This document shows, one piece after another, positions 1-6,665 of a stretch of 14,403 nucleotides of DNA. Within the stretch, counting starts at the first letter, position 1; every line of letters begins with the position of its first letter. Source of the DNA: Salinirussus sp. Its GTDB lineage: Archaea; Halobacteriota; Halobacteria; Halobacteriales; Haloarculaceae. The position numbers were made by a program, and so were the translations under genes. The stretch is from contig JAQCNN010000286.1 in the NCBI GenBank assembly GCA_028275005.1, positions 1 through 14,403 of the forward strand, given 5' to 3'. Below the pieces are notes generated by a model that saw only the letters and a list, made by a program, of their open reading frames with translations, did no database searches and was not told where the DNA came from.

Positions 1-1281
1 GGGACCATCGAGGGGCAGGGGCCGGTCGAGGTCGACCCCGAGGTTGCCCGTCACATCGAGAACAAGCGGGAGGAACTCTTCGAGAAGTTCTCCATCCCGG
101 ACGGGTTCCCCCCGGAGGTTATCGCGGAGGCGGAGGCCCGCACCGAGGATGTCGAGGCGGAGATTCAGTCGGCGGTCGACGACCGGGCGGACCTGCGCGA
201 GCTGACGACCTGGACGACTGACCCCGTCGACGCCCAGGACTTCGACGACGCCATCTCCATCGAGAAGCGGGACGGGGAGTACGTCCTCTGGGTCCACATC
301 GCGGACGTGACACACTACGTCTCGTCGGACACAGCGATGTGGGAGGCCGCCGTCGAGCGCGCCAATACGGTGTATCTGCCGGGCTACACCGTCCACATGC
401 TCCCGCCGGTGCTGGCGGAGACGGTCTGCTCGCTCGTGCCAAACGAGGACCGCCTTGCACACACGGTGGAGATGCACCTCGACGAGGAGGACCTGGGGTA
501 CGAGTCTATCGATATCTACAAGTCTGTCATCAGAAGTGACGCCCGGCTGACCTACACGGAGGCCGAGGGGATCCTCGACGAGCCCGAGACGGCGGGTGAC
601 CTGCTGGAGGACCAGTCCGTCGACCTGGCCGTGAAGACCCGGGAGGTCTGGAAGCTGGCCGACCGGATGCACGAACAGCGCAAGGAGGAGGGCTCGCTCG
701 TCCTGAACCCCAGCCGGGACCGCGCACACACCATCATCGAGGAGTGTATGCTGAAGGCAAACAAGGCGGTCACCCACGAGCTGATGTGGGACCGCGGGGT
801 CGAGGCGATGTACCGGGTCCACCCCCAGCCCAGCCCGGAGGAGTGGGACGAGGCCCTCCAGGAGATCCAGGAGCTCAACGGCGTCTCCATCCCCGGCGGT
901 GCCTGGGACGACCCACGGAAGGCGGTCAACGCCACGCTCGAACAGGCGCCCGAGCGCCAGCTCGACAGCATCCAGTGGGCGGTGATGAAGGTGATGCCAC
1001 GCGCGAAGTACATGAACGACCCCTTCGGGGGTCACCACGCCCTGAACTTCGAGATCTACGGCCACTTCACCTCCCCGATCCGGCGGCTGTCGGACCTGAT
1101 CAACCACTGGATCGTCCACACCAACGAGGTGCCCGAGGAGCTAATCGCGCTGTGTGAGCGGGCCAGCGACCGGCAGAAGGACGCAGAGCAGTGCGAGCGC
1201 GAGTACAAGAAGTTCCTCGAGGAGGTTGGGCTGGACCCGTCGGCCGTGAACGACCGCGGACTCGAAGTGGTCGAGGAGTAG
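1..1281 (+). CDS. RNB-domain exoribonuclease (RNase II/R family), 5' end outside window
   Basis: The reading frame is open from base 1 to a TAG at 1279-1281, giving 426 visible residues. The true start lies before the window, probably by only a few codons, because related haloarchaeal proteins are about this long (recollection, not checked). Visible residues 74-84 read DPVDAQDFDDA, the acidic metal-binding motif of the RNB catalytic domain (D74, D80, D82 and D83 as candidate ligands). Near the C-terminus YGHFTSPIRRLSDL matches the conserved RNB helix that contacts RNA. No S1 or cold-shock domain is visible, so this is the short archaeal form consisting of little more than the catalytic domain. 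The family degrades RNA 3' to 5' processively, releasing nucleoside monophosphates in the cytoplasm. It ends 167 bp before an unrelated alcohol dehydrogenase with its own promoter, so the two are probably not co-transcribed. Confidence 0.93.
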   Translation, partial: GTIEGQGPVEVDPEVARHIENKREELFEKFSIPDGFPPEVIAEAEARTEDVEAEIQSAVDDRADLRELTTWTTDPVDAQDFDDAISIEKRDGEYVLWVHIADVTHYVSSDTAMWEAAVERANTVYLPGYTVHMLPPVLAETVCSLVPNEDRLAHTVEMHLDEEDLGYESIDIYKSVIRSDARLTYTEAEGILDEPETAGDLLEDQSVDLAVKTREVWKLADRMHEQRKEEGSLVLNPSRDRAHTIIEECMLKANKAVTHELMWDRGVEAMYRVHPQPSPEEWDEALQEIQELNGVSIPGGAWDDPRKAVNATLEQAPERQLDSIQWAVMKVMPRAKYMNDPFGGHHALNFEIYGHFTSPIRRLSDLINHWIVHTNEVPEELIALCERASDRQKDAEQCEREYKKFLEEVGLDPSAVNDRGLEVVEE

Positions 1282-1332
1282 GGACCAGCGCGGCCGGGCC
1301 CTCCAAGCCGGCGAGCGGGGACAGAGCAACAC

Positions 1333-1354
1333 GCGAAGGGGGAGACCCTCTCGC
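1333..1354 (+). terminator. Possible 3' hairpin after the RNB exonuclease
   Basis: The arms GCGA-AGGG and CCCT-c-TCGC pair around a 5-nt loop, with one bulged C, 52 bp after the stop codon. There is no T-run after it. Haloarchaeal terminators often rely on T-rich stretches, so this is only a candidate for an mRNA 3' end or stabilising hairpin. Confidence 0.25.
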
Positions 1355-1390
1355 GGGCGGGGTGAGCCACGAGCGGGCCGGGGGCCGGCG

Positions 1391-1397
1391 TTTATTA
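1391..1397 (+). promoter_or_regulatory. TATA box of the alcohol dehydrogenase gene
   Basis: TTTATTA sits in GC-rich spacer 52 bp before the ATG at 1449. Transcription would begin near 1420 and leave a leader of about 30 nt that carries the Shine-Dalgarno-like AGGAGG at 1436-1441, 7 nt before the ATG. TATA and ribosome-binding site together support the 1449 start. Confidence 0.6.
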
Positions 1398-1448
1398 CGC
1401 GGGCTCACGAACGGGTCAGGATATGCAACACCACCAGGAGGCGGGCCG

Positions 1449-2759
1449 ATGAGTGACGGGCGGTCGGTCTCGGCCGAGCCACACGGGCTAGAGCCGGAGA
1501 CGGTCTGGAACGTCCAGTTGCCCGAGATCCGTGTCGGCGCACGCGCCGTCGAGGAACTGGGTCGCCAGCTTCGTTCGCTTGGCGTCGTCGAGGGTGACCG
1601 GGGGCTGGTGGTCACCGACAGGACGCTCGTGGGCCTGGGCCACGCCGACCGCGTCACCGACGCCATCGAGGACGGGGGCTTCGACGTCGACATCTACGAC
1701 GACTGCGCGCGCGAGCCCTCGGTCGCGGACGTGACGGCGTGTCTGTCCTTCGTCCGCGAGGAGGGGGACGGCGGCTACGACTTCTACGTCGGGCTCGGCG
1801 GCGGGAGTTGTATGGACACCGCAAAGGCGACCCGGGCGGTCGTTGCCAACGGCGGGTCGCCGCTTGACTACGTCGCGGAGCCCACCGGCGCGGGCGAGGA
1901 CCTCACCGAGAGCGGCCCCCCGCTGGTCCTGTTACCGACGACGGCGGGGACCGGGTCGGAGATCTCCCCGGTCGCGATCCTCTCCGTCGAGGAGAAGGAG
2001 ATAAAGGAGGGGATCTCGAGCAACAGTGTCCGCGCGGACGCGGCGGTGCTCGACCCGACACTGACCACGTCGCTGCCGCCCGACGTCACCGCGCGGACGG
2101 CGATGGACGCGCTGGGTCACGCGATGGAGGGGTACACCACCCACGCCTTCGACGACCTGTTGCGGCCGACGGACCCGGCGGACCGCCCGGTCTACGCCGG
2201 CCGAACCGGCTTCACGGAGCTGTTCAGCGAGCGCGCCATCGAGTTGCTCTCGGGGAACGTCCGGGCGGCGGTCAACAACGGCGACGACTTGAGCGCGCGG
2301 ACGGGACTGCTGAAAGGGGCGCTGTACGGCGCTATCGCGGGGCTGACGGCGGGGGCGAGTCTCTGTCACGCGATGGCTTACCCCGTTGGCAACCGGTATC
2401 ACACGTACCACGGCGAGACCATCGCGGTGCTGACCCCGGCGAGCACACTGGGGTACAACGCCGCCAGCGACCCCGAGCGGTTCGCCGCGCTCGCGGACCT
2501 GCTGGGGGCGAACACCGACGGGCTGGGGACCCGGGCGGCCGCCGACCGGGCCCGCGAGGCGTTCCTGCAACTCCAGCAGGACCTCGGTGTCCTCCCGAGC
2601 GGGCTGCACGACCTGGCAGGGGTCACGGAGGACGACATCGGGTGGCTAGCCGAGCAGACCGTCGACACCCAGCAGCGGTTGCTCCGGTGTAACCCCCGGC
2701 CCGTGACCGCCGCGGACGTGGCGTCGGTCTTCCGGGACGCGTTACACAACTGGGGGTGA
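1449..2759 (+). CDS. Iron-dependent alcohol dehydrogenase, hydroxyacid-oxoacid transhydrogenase-like
   Basis: A 436-residue group III (iron-containing) alcohol dehydrogenase. The nucleotide-binding loop GGGSCMDTAK is at 117-126, followed by PTTAGTGSE at 164-171. Candidate metal ligands are D220, H224 (MDALGHAMEGY), H307 and H321. The segment around 238-275 (RPTDPADRPVY, then ERAIELL) resembles the insert of hydroxyacid-oxoacid transhydrogenase (ADHFE1/HOT) more than that of simple alcohol dehydrogenases. HOT couples oxidation of 4-hydroxybutyrate to reduction of 2-oxoglutarate. That substrate is inferred from resemblance, and another alcohol or hydroxyacid is possible. The ATG at 1449 is preferred over an in-frame start at 1191 because it has AGGAGG 7 nt upstream and a TATA box, and because the 1191 start would overlap the exonuclease gene and add a basic, low-complexity tail. 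Confidence 0.9.
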   Translation: MSDGRSVSAEPHGLEPETVWNVQLPEIRVGARAVEELGRQLRSLGVVEGDRGLVVTDRTLVGLGHADRVTDAIEDGGFDVDIYDDCAREPSVADVTACLSFVREEGDGGYDFYVGLGGGSCMDTAKATRAVVANGGSPLDYVAEPTGAGEDLTESGPPLVLLPTTAGTGSEISPVAILSVEEKEIKEGISSNSVRADAAVLDPTLTTSLPPDVTARTAMDALGHAMEGYTTHAFDDLLRPTDPADRPVYAGRTGFTELFSERAIELLSGNVRAAVNNGDDLSARTGLLKGALYGAIAGLTAGASLCHAMAYPVGNRYHTYHGETIAVLTPASTLGYNAASDPERFAALADLLGANTDGLGTRAAADRAREAFLQLQQDLGVLPSGLHDLAGVTEDDIGWLAEQTVDTQQRLLRCNPRPVTAADVASVFRDALHNWG

Positions 2760-2800
2760 ACCGGGGGACGGAAGCCAGACGGGCGGCTTCCTTCGGCACC

Positions 2801-2806
2801 TTTATA
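2801..2806 (+). promoter_or_regulatory. TATA box of the PAS-GAF-HTH_10 regulator
   Basis: TTTATA lies 40 bp before the ATG at 2846. The expected transcription start near 2830 leaves a leader of about 15 nt without a Shine-Dalgarno sequence, typical of haloarchaeal short-leader mRNAs. Its last four bases form the start of the inverted repeat at 2803-2830. Confidence 0.65.
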
Positions 2807-2830
2807 CCGAATCCAGCCCGGATTGGTATA
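2803..2830. repeat. Inverted repeat over the regulator promoter, possible operator
   Basis: TATACC-g-AATCC and GGATT-GGTATA face each other across 5 nt, so all 11 bases of each arm pair, with one G unpaired on the left. The repeat begins inside the TATA box and ends 15 bp before the start codon, where a repressor would block initiation. A diverged copy of its right-hand 23 bp occurs at 4531-4553. Confidence 0.6.
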
Positions 2831-2845
2831 GGCAACGGCACTGAT

Positions 2846-4426
2846 ATGATCCAGCAAGACTCCCTCGCCCGCCTCACTCTCGACACTCTGCCGTTCAATA
2901 TCGCGGTGCTGGACCGGGAGGGGACGATCCTCTTTACCAACCGCGCGTGGCGGGAGTTCGCCGGGATGGGCGGCCAGCCGGGGGAGATGGTCGGGACCAA
3001 CTACTTCGAGTCGATGGACGTCTCGGCCGACGAGGACGCCGCCCGGGCGCTTGCTGGGTTAGAGGCGGTCATCGAGGGCGAACAGGACGTGTTCACCCTG
3101 GAGTACCCCTGTCACTCCGAGGAGGAGAAACACTGGTTTCTGATGCGGGCGGCCGCGCTGCCGGACCACGAGGCCGGGAGCGTCGTCGTCGCACACATCG
3201 ATATCACACAGCGGAAGCTGGCGGAGTTGCGGGCCCGCGAGAAGCGCCGCGAGCTCGAGCACCTGATGTCACGCATCGACGGGCTTGTGCACACGGTTAC
3301 GGAGGCGGTGCTCCAGGCAAACACCAGAGCGGAGACCGAACGGGCGGTCTGTGAGCGGCTGACCGAGGTCGACGCGTACGCCGGCGCCTGGGTCGGTCGG
3401 GTCGACCTCCGGACGGAGACGCTGGTGCCGGCGGCGGCCGGTGACGACGTCGACCTCCGGGAGAACGCCGCCGCCGACCTCGGCGGCTCCGACCCGGCGG
3501 TCCGGGCCGTCCAGACGGGGGAGCTGCAGGTCGACGCTGAGCTTGGCGGGGACGAGTTGGCCGCCGTCCACCGGGGCGCGCTGTCGGCCGGTGGGGCACT
3601 CGCCGCATTCCCCCTCGCCTACGGTGACACCGAGTACGGCGTGCTGGTCGTCTATGCCGAGGACCCGAACGTCTTCGACGAGCGTGAACTCGCGGTGTTG
3701 CAGGTGCTCGCACAGTTCGCGTCGACCGCCATCAACGCCATCGAGGGGCGCCGAATCCTCGCCACCGACCGGGTCATCGAGATGGAGGTGTCGATGGCCG
3801 CCGACGAGCTGTTTTTCGGCGATATCGCCCGTCAGCTCGACTGTACACTGTCCTACGAGGGGACCCTGTACGAGGACGACGGCTCGGTGGTGATGCTGTT
3901 CGTGGCCGAGACCGCCGAGCCGGAGCGGGTGGTGGCGGCCGCAGGGTCGGCCGACCGCGTCGAGAGCGCCAGCCACGTCAGCGACGGCGGGTCGGAGAGT
4001 GTCTTCGAGTTTACCGTCGACTCACCGCCGGTCGTCTCGGCGCTGGCCGAGCGTGGGGCCGAGACCGACGCCATCGCGGCTAGCCCGACGGGCGTGCGGG
4101 TCACACTCGAACTACCGGCAAACGCCGACCCGCGGACGATCGTCGAACACCTCGCCGAGCAGTACCCCTCGACGGAGCTGGTCGCCCGCCGGGAGCACGA
4201 GCGGCCCGAACAGAGCAAGCGGGACTTCGTCGCGGACATCGAGGAGTCACTGACCGCGCGCCAGGAACTCGCTATCAGGAAGGCGTATCTCGGCGGGTTT
4301 TTCGACTGGCCACGGGACGTCTCCGGCGAGGAACTGGCGGAGTCGATGGACATCTCGCCGTCGACCTACCACCAGCACCTCCGGACCGCCGAGCGAAAGG
4401 TGCTCGCGACGCTGTTCGAGGAGTAG
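2846..4426 (+). CDS. PAS-GAF regulator with C-terminal bacterio-opsin-activator HTH (HTH_10)
   Basis: A 526-residue soluble transcription regulator of the haloarchaeal Bat family. Residues about 10-120 form a PAS domain (LDREGTILFTNRAWREFAGM, then the WFLMRA and DITQRK tail). A charged helical linker follows to about 150. A GAF-like domain spans about 155-320, then a Bat-associated region to about 465. HTH_10 occupies 468-526 (LTARQELAIRKAY, SPSTYHQHLRTAERK). There is no transmembrane segment and no histidine-kinase domain, so it is a one-component sensor-regulator. The PAS/GAF ligand (light, redox or small molecule) cannot be told from sequence. The start at 2846 is chosen because an upstream in-frame ATG at 2756 would place the TATA box and inverted repeat inside the coding region. 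It stands alone in its operon, and the promoter inverted repeat makes autoregulation plausible. Confidence 0.9.
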   Translation: MIQQDSLARLTLDTLPFNIAVLDREGTILFTNRAWREFAGMGGQPGEMVGTNYFESMDVSADEDAARALAGLEAVIEGEQDVFTLEYPCHSEEEKHWFLMRAAALPDHEAGSVVVAHIDITQRKLAELRAREKRRELEHLMSRIDGLVHTVTEAVLQANTRAETERAVCERLTEVDAYAGAWVGRVDLRTETLVPAAAGDDVDLRENAAADLGGSDPAVRAVQTGELQVDAELGGDELAAVHRGALSAGGALAAFPLAYGDTEYGVLVVYAEDPNVFDERELAVLQVLAQFASTAINAIEGRRILATDRVIEMEVSMAADELFFGDIARQLDCTLSYEGTLYEDDGSVVMLFVAETAEPERVVAAAGSADRVESASHVSDGGSESVFEFTVDSPPVVSALAERGAETDAIAASPTGVRVTLELPANADPRTIVEHLAEQYPSTELVARREHERPEQSKRDFVADIEESLTARQELAIRKAYLGGFFDWPRDVSGEELAESMDISPSTYHQHLRTAERKVLATLFEE

Positions 4427-4530
4427 GGACGACACTGAGGACGAACGCGACCGGTAGAGCCCGAGTGGCGCTATCCACACCCCAGCGACGACCGTGAACA
4501 ACGGGACCCCGGGTCCTACTGTGCCAAGCC

Positions 4531-4553
4531 CGAAGCCAGCCCGCATTGATACA
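4531..4553 (+). repeat. Diverged copy of the PAS/GAF regulator promoter repeat
   Basis: Aligned without gaps to 2808-2830, 19 of 23 bases are identical; the shared pattern is CGAAnCCAGCCCGnATTGnTAnA. Unlike the first copy it stands before no recognisable gene. It is followed 4 bp later by the 18-bp motif at 4558. Confidence 0.6.
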
Positions 4554-4557
4554 CCGT

Positions 4558-4575
4558 ATGTCACGATATCGAATC
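4558..4575 (+). repeat. Dispersed 18-bp motif, copy A
   Basis: ATGTCACGATATCGAATC, one base different from the other two copies (A for G at position 6). It lies downstream of L15e in the convergent spacer. The core CGATATCG is a palindrome. Confidence 0.8.
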
Positions 4576-4664
4576 GGGTGTACGCGGGCCGGCTCCGGAA
4601 CACCGTCGAGGTTGGCTGGCAGTGGCTACGGCTGCCGGGGCAAGGAGAGCGTCAGAGGAGCGGG

Positions 4665-5255
4665 TTACTTGCCGCGGCCCTTGTTGCCGTGGACACTGGG
4701 GCGGGTGTGTTCGGTACCCTTCCCCCGCGAGCCCATGCCGCGGTTCTGCTTGCCGGCGCTGGTGAGCCCGCGCAGCGCCCGGCCGGTGTGGTCGTCGTCA
4801 CAGATCCACGAGAGGTCGTCGTCGTTCTCGATAGCGGGGTGGTTGGGGTCGATGAGGATGACCTCGTGCCACTTCTGGCGGCCGTCCTGGCCGACGGGGT
4901 AGCTGTTGAGCACCCGGAGGTTGGGGTAGACCCGCGCACACCGCTCCTCGGCGACGCGCTGGATGTTCTTCCGGCGGGTGATCCGGGTCACACCCTGTCG
5001 CTTGGAGCGGCGACCGGCCGTGAACCGCTGTTTGCGTGCGCCGCCCTTCCGGACGGAGACGCGCGCGACGACCACGCCCTGTTTTGCCTTGTAGCCCAGC
5101 GACCGGGCCCGGTCGAGCCGGGTAGGGTGGTCGATGCGGACGACCGACCCCTGGTTGCGCCACTCCTGTTGTCGTTGCCACTGTAGCTCCGCAAGCTTGC
5201 CGTCGCCCGGGTCCTGCCAGGCTTCCTGAATGTGTGAGTATGCGCTGCGTGTCAT
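4665..5255 (-). CDS. rpl15e: Ribosomal protein L15e (large subunit, eL15)
   Basis: 196 residues, highly basic unlike most of its neighbours, as expected for an rRNA-binding protein. It has the characteristic L15e runs KLAELQWQRQQEWRNQG, GYKAKQGVVVARVSVRKG, RRSKRQGV, YPNLRVLNSY, WICDDDHTGRALRGLTSAGK and the GKGTEHTRPS tail. It is a structural protein of the 50S subunit. The ATG at 5253-5255 starts MTRSAYSHIQEAW, the normal family N-terminus. The frame stays open upstream to 5435, but the extra 60 residues are arginine-rich and coincide with strong hairpins, so they are read here as leader, not protein. No Shine-Dalgarno sequence precedes the start. Confidence 0.96.
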   Translation of the reverse strand: MTRSAYSHIQEAWQDPGDGKLAELQWQRQQEWRNQGSVVRIDHPTRLDRARSLGYKAKQGVVVARVSVRKGGARKQRFTAGRRSKRQGVTRITRRKNIQRVAEERCARVYPNLRVLNSYPVGQDGRQKWHEVILIDPNHPAIENDDDLSWICDDDHTGRALRGLTSAGKQNRGMGSRGKGTEHTRPSVHGNKGRGK

Positions 5256-5440
5256 TGTTGGCGTGCGGGCCTTGCGTGGTTCAACCCGGCGGCGACGCCG
5301 CCGTTTGGGGCCTTTGGCCCCGCTGGTCACATCCCGACCTGCACAGGCAGGTGCCCGCTGGCGCCCGCGTCCCAGCGAGTTAGCCCCTACTTCCCCGCTT
5401 TTGGGCAAAAGGGCTTCGGACTGCGCCCGGGGCACCGACG
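5256..5440 (-). promoter_or_regulatory. Hairpin-rich leader and promoter region of L15e
   Basis: On the - strand a BRE/TATA-like CGAAGCCCTTTTG lies at about 5403-5415, inside the small inverted repeat CTTTTG-gg-CAAAAG (5398-5411). If it is the promoter, the leader is about 120 nt. That leader would contain three strong hairpins: ACCTGC/GCAGGT at 5337-5352, GGGGCC/GGCCCC with a 3-nt loop at 5307-5321, and an 8-bp GC-only stem around one central base at 5287-5303. Such structure is unusual for haloarchaea, where most leaders are very short. Autoregulation by L15e binding its own leader is one possibility; a small RNA is another. Confidence 0.4.
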
Positions 5441-5442
5441 CC

Positions 5443-5460
5443 GATTCGATATCGCGACAT
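5443..5460 (-). repeat. Dispersed 18-bp motif, copy B
   Basis: On the - strand this reads ATGTCGCGATATCGAATC, identical to copy C. It lies between RIO2 and L15e, just upstream of the probable L15e promoter and in L15e orientation. The flank AGTAAACCAC before it is A/T-richer than the surroundings. Confidence 0.8.
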
Positions 5461-5488
5461 GTGGTTTACTGCCTCCGGGAGCCACAGG

Positions 5489-5533
5489 GCTGTATGAGGG
5501 GTGAGAGTGTCGATATCAGCCGGCTCATACTGC
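5489..5533. repeat. Inverted CTCATACnGC pair
   Basis: GCTGTATGAG (5489-5498) and CTCATACTGC (5524-5533) are inverted copies matching at 9 of 10 bases. The right-hand copy doubles as the left arm of the 80-bp palindrome at 5527-5606, so this decamer occurs three times within 120 bp. Confidence 0.5.
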
Positions 5534-5606
5534 TGGCTGTAACTGTTTGAAGCTATCCGCGACCCCGGGGTCGCGAAGTTCGTTACAAACGTACAGCCGG
5601 CAGTAT
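5527..5606. repeat. 80-bp imperfect palindrome at the 3' end of RIO2
   Basis: The outer arms ATACTGCTGGCTGT (5527-5540) and ACAGCCGGCAGTAT (5593-5606) are equidistant from the centre of an 18-bp perfect palindrome, CGCGACCCCGGGGTCGCG (5558-5575). Between them the pairing is partial. The right arm touches the RIO2 stop codon (5606-5608). It could fold as a long hairpin in the RIO2 3' UTR acting as terminator or stabiliser, or be a small palindromic or MITE-like repeat. No transposase or clear target duplication is visible. Confidence 0.65.
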
Positions 5607-6514
5607 CAGACCTCGAAGTCCCGGACAGAGGAGAAGTCGTCGACAGCAATCGCCCCGGCCAGCGCGGCAGCGTCGACCTCGCCGAGGCGGCCGGGGTGTT
5701 TGCGCTGAAAGTAGCCGACGATGTTTCCAACGTCGCGTTCGAGGAGCTCGTCGCTGTTCTCGTGGCCGGTGGGAACGGCCTGTGGCCAGTCGAAGACCGT
5801 GACACCGCCCTCGCTGACGAAGACGTTGTACTCGCTCATGTCGGCGTGAACGAGGCCGGCGTCGTAGGCCTCGACCATCTCGGCGAGCACCAGGTCGAGG
5901 ACAGGGACGGCCTGGCCGGGTTCGAGGCCGGCCCGCTGCAGTTCGACCCCGTCGACCCGCTCCATCACGAAGGCGTGACGGTTCTGTCCGACCGGGCGCG
6001 GGACCGACACGTCCGGATACAGCGTCTCCAGGGCGCTGTACTCCCGCTCGGCGGCCTTGCGGGCGGTGTACAGCCAGGAGACGTGGTCGCGGTCCGCCGT
6101 GTACTCCCGCTCGCGGTTCACCTCCCGGAACTCGGTGTACCCCTCGCGGTGGTACTTCAGCGCCAGCGGCTTGTAGGAACGAACCTCGTAGACGTCACTC
6201 TCCTTTCCAACACCCAGGGGGGCGCCGACACCCTCGATGGTCTCCCGCTCGGCGAAGGTGTGCAGCGCCAGCGCGTCGTAGCCCTCGAACGTCAGCCGGA
6301 AGCCCTCGTACTGGATGGTCTTTCGCTCGACCAGCCCGCGGCGTTCACACCGGTCGAGCCGGTAGTCGACGTCCTCGGCGGTGAGCCGGGAGAACTCGGG
6401 CAGCTTCTCGCGGGCGACCCACTCCGAGAAGCGCATCCCCTGCTCGACGCCCGACAGCAGGTGGAAGTCCTCGGGCTCCAGCTCCGCCATCTCGGCGGCG
6501 ACGTTCTCGACCAT
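5606..6514 (-). CDS. rio2: RIO2-family atypical serine protein kinase
   Basis: 302 residues. Residues about 5-90 form the winged-helix domain that distinguishes RIO2 from RIO1 (SGVEQGMRFSEWV, YRLDRCERRGLVER). The RIO kinase domain follows: nucleotide loop GVGKESDVY at 101-109, catalytic Lys K120 in LALKYHREG, catalytic loop HADMSEYN at 223-230 (D225, N230) and metal-binding D242 in VFDWPQAV. All key residues are present, so it should bind ATP. RIO2 acts in late maturation of the small ribosomal subunit, as ATPase or kinase. Its neighbour L15e is also ribosomal, but a 350-bp repeat-rich spacer separates them, so co-transcription is doubtful. A TATA-like TTTATC lies about 27 bp upstream of the ATG. 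Confidence 0.95.
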   Translation of the reverse strand: MVENVAAEMAELEPEDFHLLSGVEQGMRFSEWVAREKLPEFSRLTAEDVDYRLDRCERRGLVERKTIQYEGFRLTFEGYDALALHTFAERETIEGVGAPLGVGKESDVYEVRSYKPLALKYHREGYTEFREVNREREYTADRDHVSWLYTARKAAEREYSALETLYPDVSVPRPVGQNRHAFVMERVDGVELQRAGLEPGQAVPVLDLVLAEMVEAYDAGLVHADMSEYNVFVSEGGVTVFDWPQAVPTGHENSDELLERDVGNIVGYFQRKHPGRLGEVDAAALAGAIAVDDFSSVRDFEV

Positions 6515-6537
6515 ACCCGCTGTTTGCGGTCAGTTCG

Positions 6538-6544
6538 GATAAAC
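6538..6544 (-). promoter_or_regulatory. TATA box of RIO2
   Basis: On the - strand GTTTATC is centred about 27 bp before the ATG at 6512-6514, the spacing expected for a leaderless haloarchaeal transcript. No Shine-Dalgarno sequence is present, which agrees. Confidence 0.6.
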
Positions 6545-6577
6545 GCGGTGCGTGACGGATCCCCCGGCATAAATCAT

Positions 6578-6595
6578 ATGTCGCGATATCGAATC
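6578..6595 (+). repeat. Dispersed 18-bp motif, copy C
   Basis: ATGTCGCGATATCGAATC in the divergent spacer between RIO2 (-) and proC (+), identical to copy B. It is preceded by ATAAATCAT, again an A/T-rich flank. Within and after it GTCGCGAT (6580-6587) and ATCGCGAC (6602-6609) form an 8-bp inverted repeat. It is 71 bp upstream of the proC start, too far to be its basal promoter if that mRNA is leaderless. Confidence 0.8.
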
Positions 6596-6665
6596 CCGCG
6601 CATCGCGACAGGGTCGGCGACGTATCGCAGTTGGTATGTCCCTCAGTGTTCTGCGGTGACATACA

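Larger units (their letters stand above)
4427..4664. other. Convergent spacer with repeat copies, no gene seen
   Basis: This 238-bp stretch separates the PAS/GAF regulator (+) and L15e (-). I find no credible small gene. It holds a 13-bp hairpin GGACCC-c-GGGTCC at 4504-4516, a relative of the regulator promoter repeat at 4531-4553, and one copy of the 18-bp dispersed motif at 4558-4575. Around that copy TACACC (4550-4555) and GGTGTA (4577-4582) form a further inverted repeat. Confidence 0.6.

Noticed and set aside
1191..1448. 86-residue N-terminal extension of the alcohol dehydrogenase
   Set aside because: It would overlap the exonuclease gene and contain the TATA box and ribosome-binding site; not family-like.
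5256..5400. Possible tRNA or other structured RNA gene suggested by hairpins and GGTTCAACCC
   Set aside because: No cloverleaf, anticodon arm or acceptor pairing can be drawn; the stems fit a leader better.
5256..5435. 60-residue N-terminal extension of L15e
   Set aside because: Arginine-rich sequence created by GC-only hairpins; L15e proteins start at the MTRSAYSHIQEAW-type N-terminus.
4558..6595. The repeated peptide MSRYRI in several short frames, as a possible protein family
   Set aside because: It is only the translation of the 18-bp DNA motif; the frames that follow share nothing and run into spacers or opposite genes.
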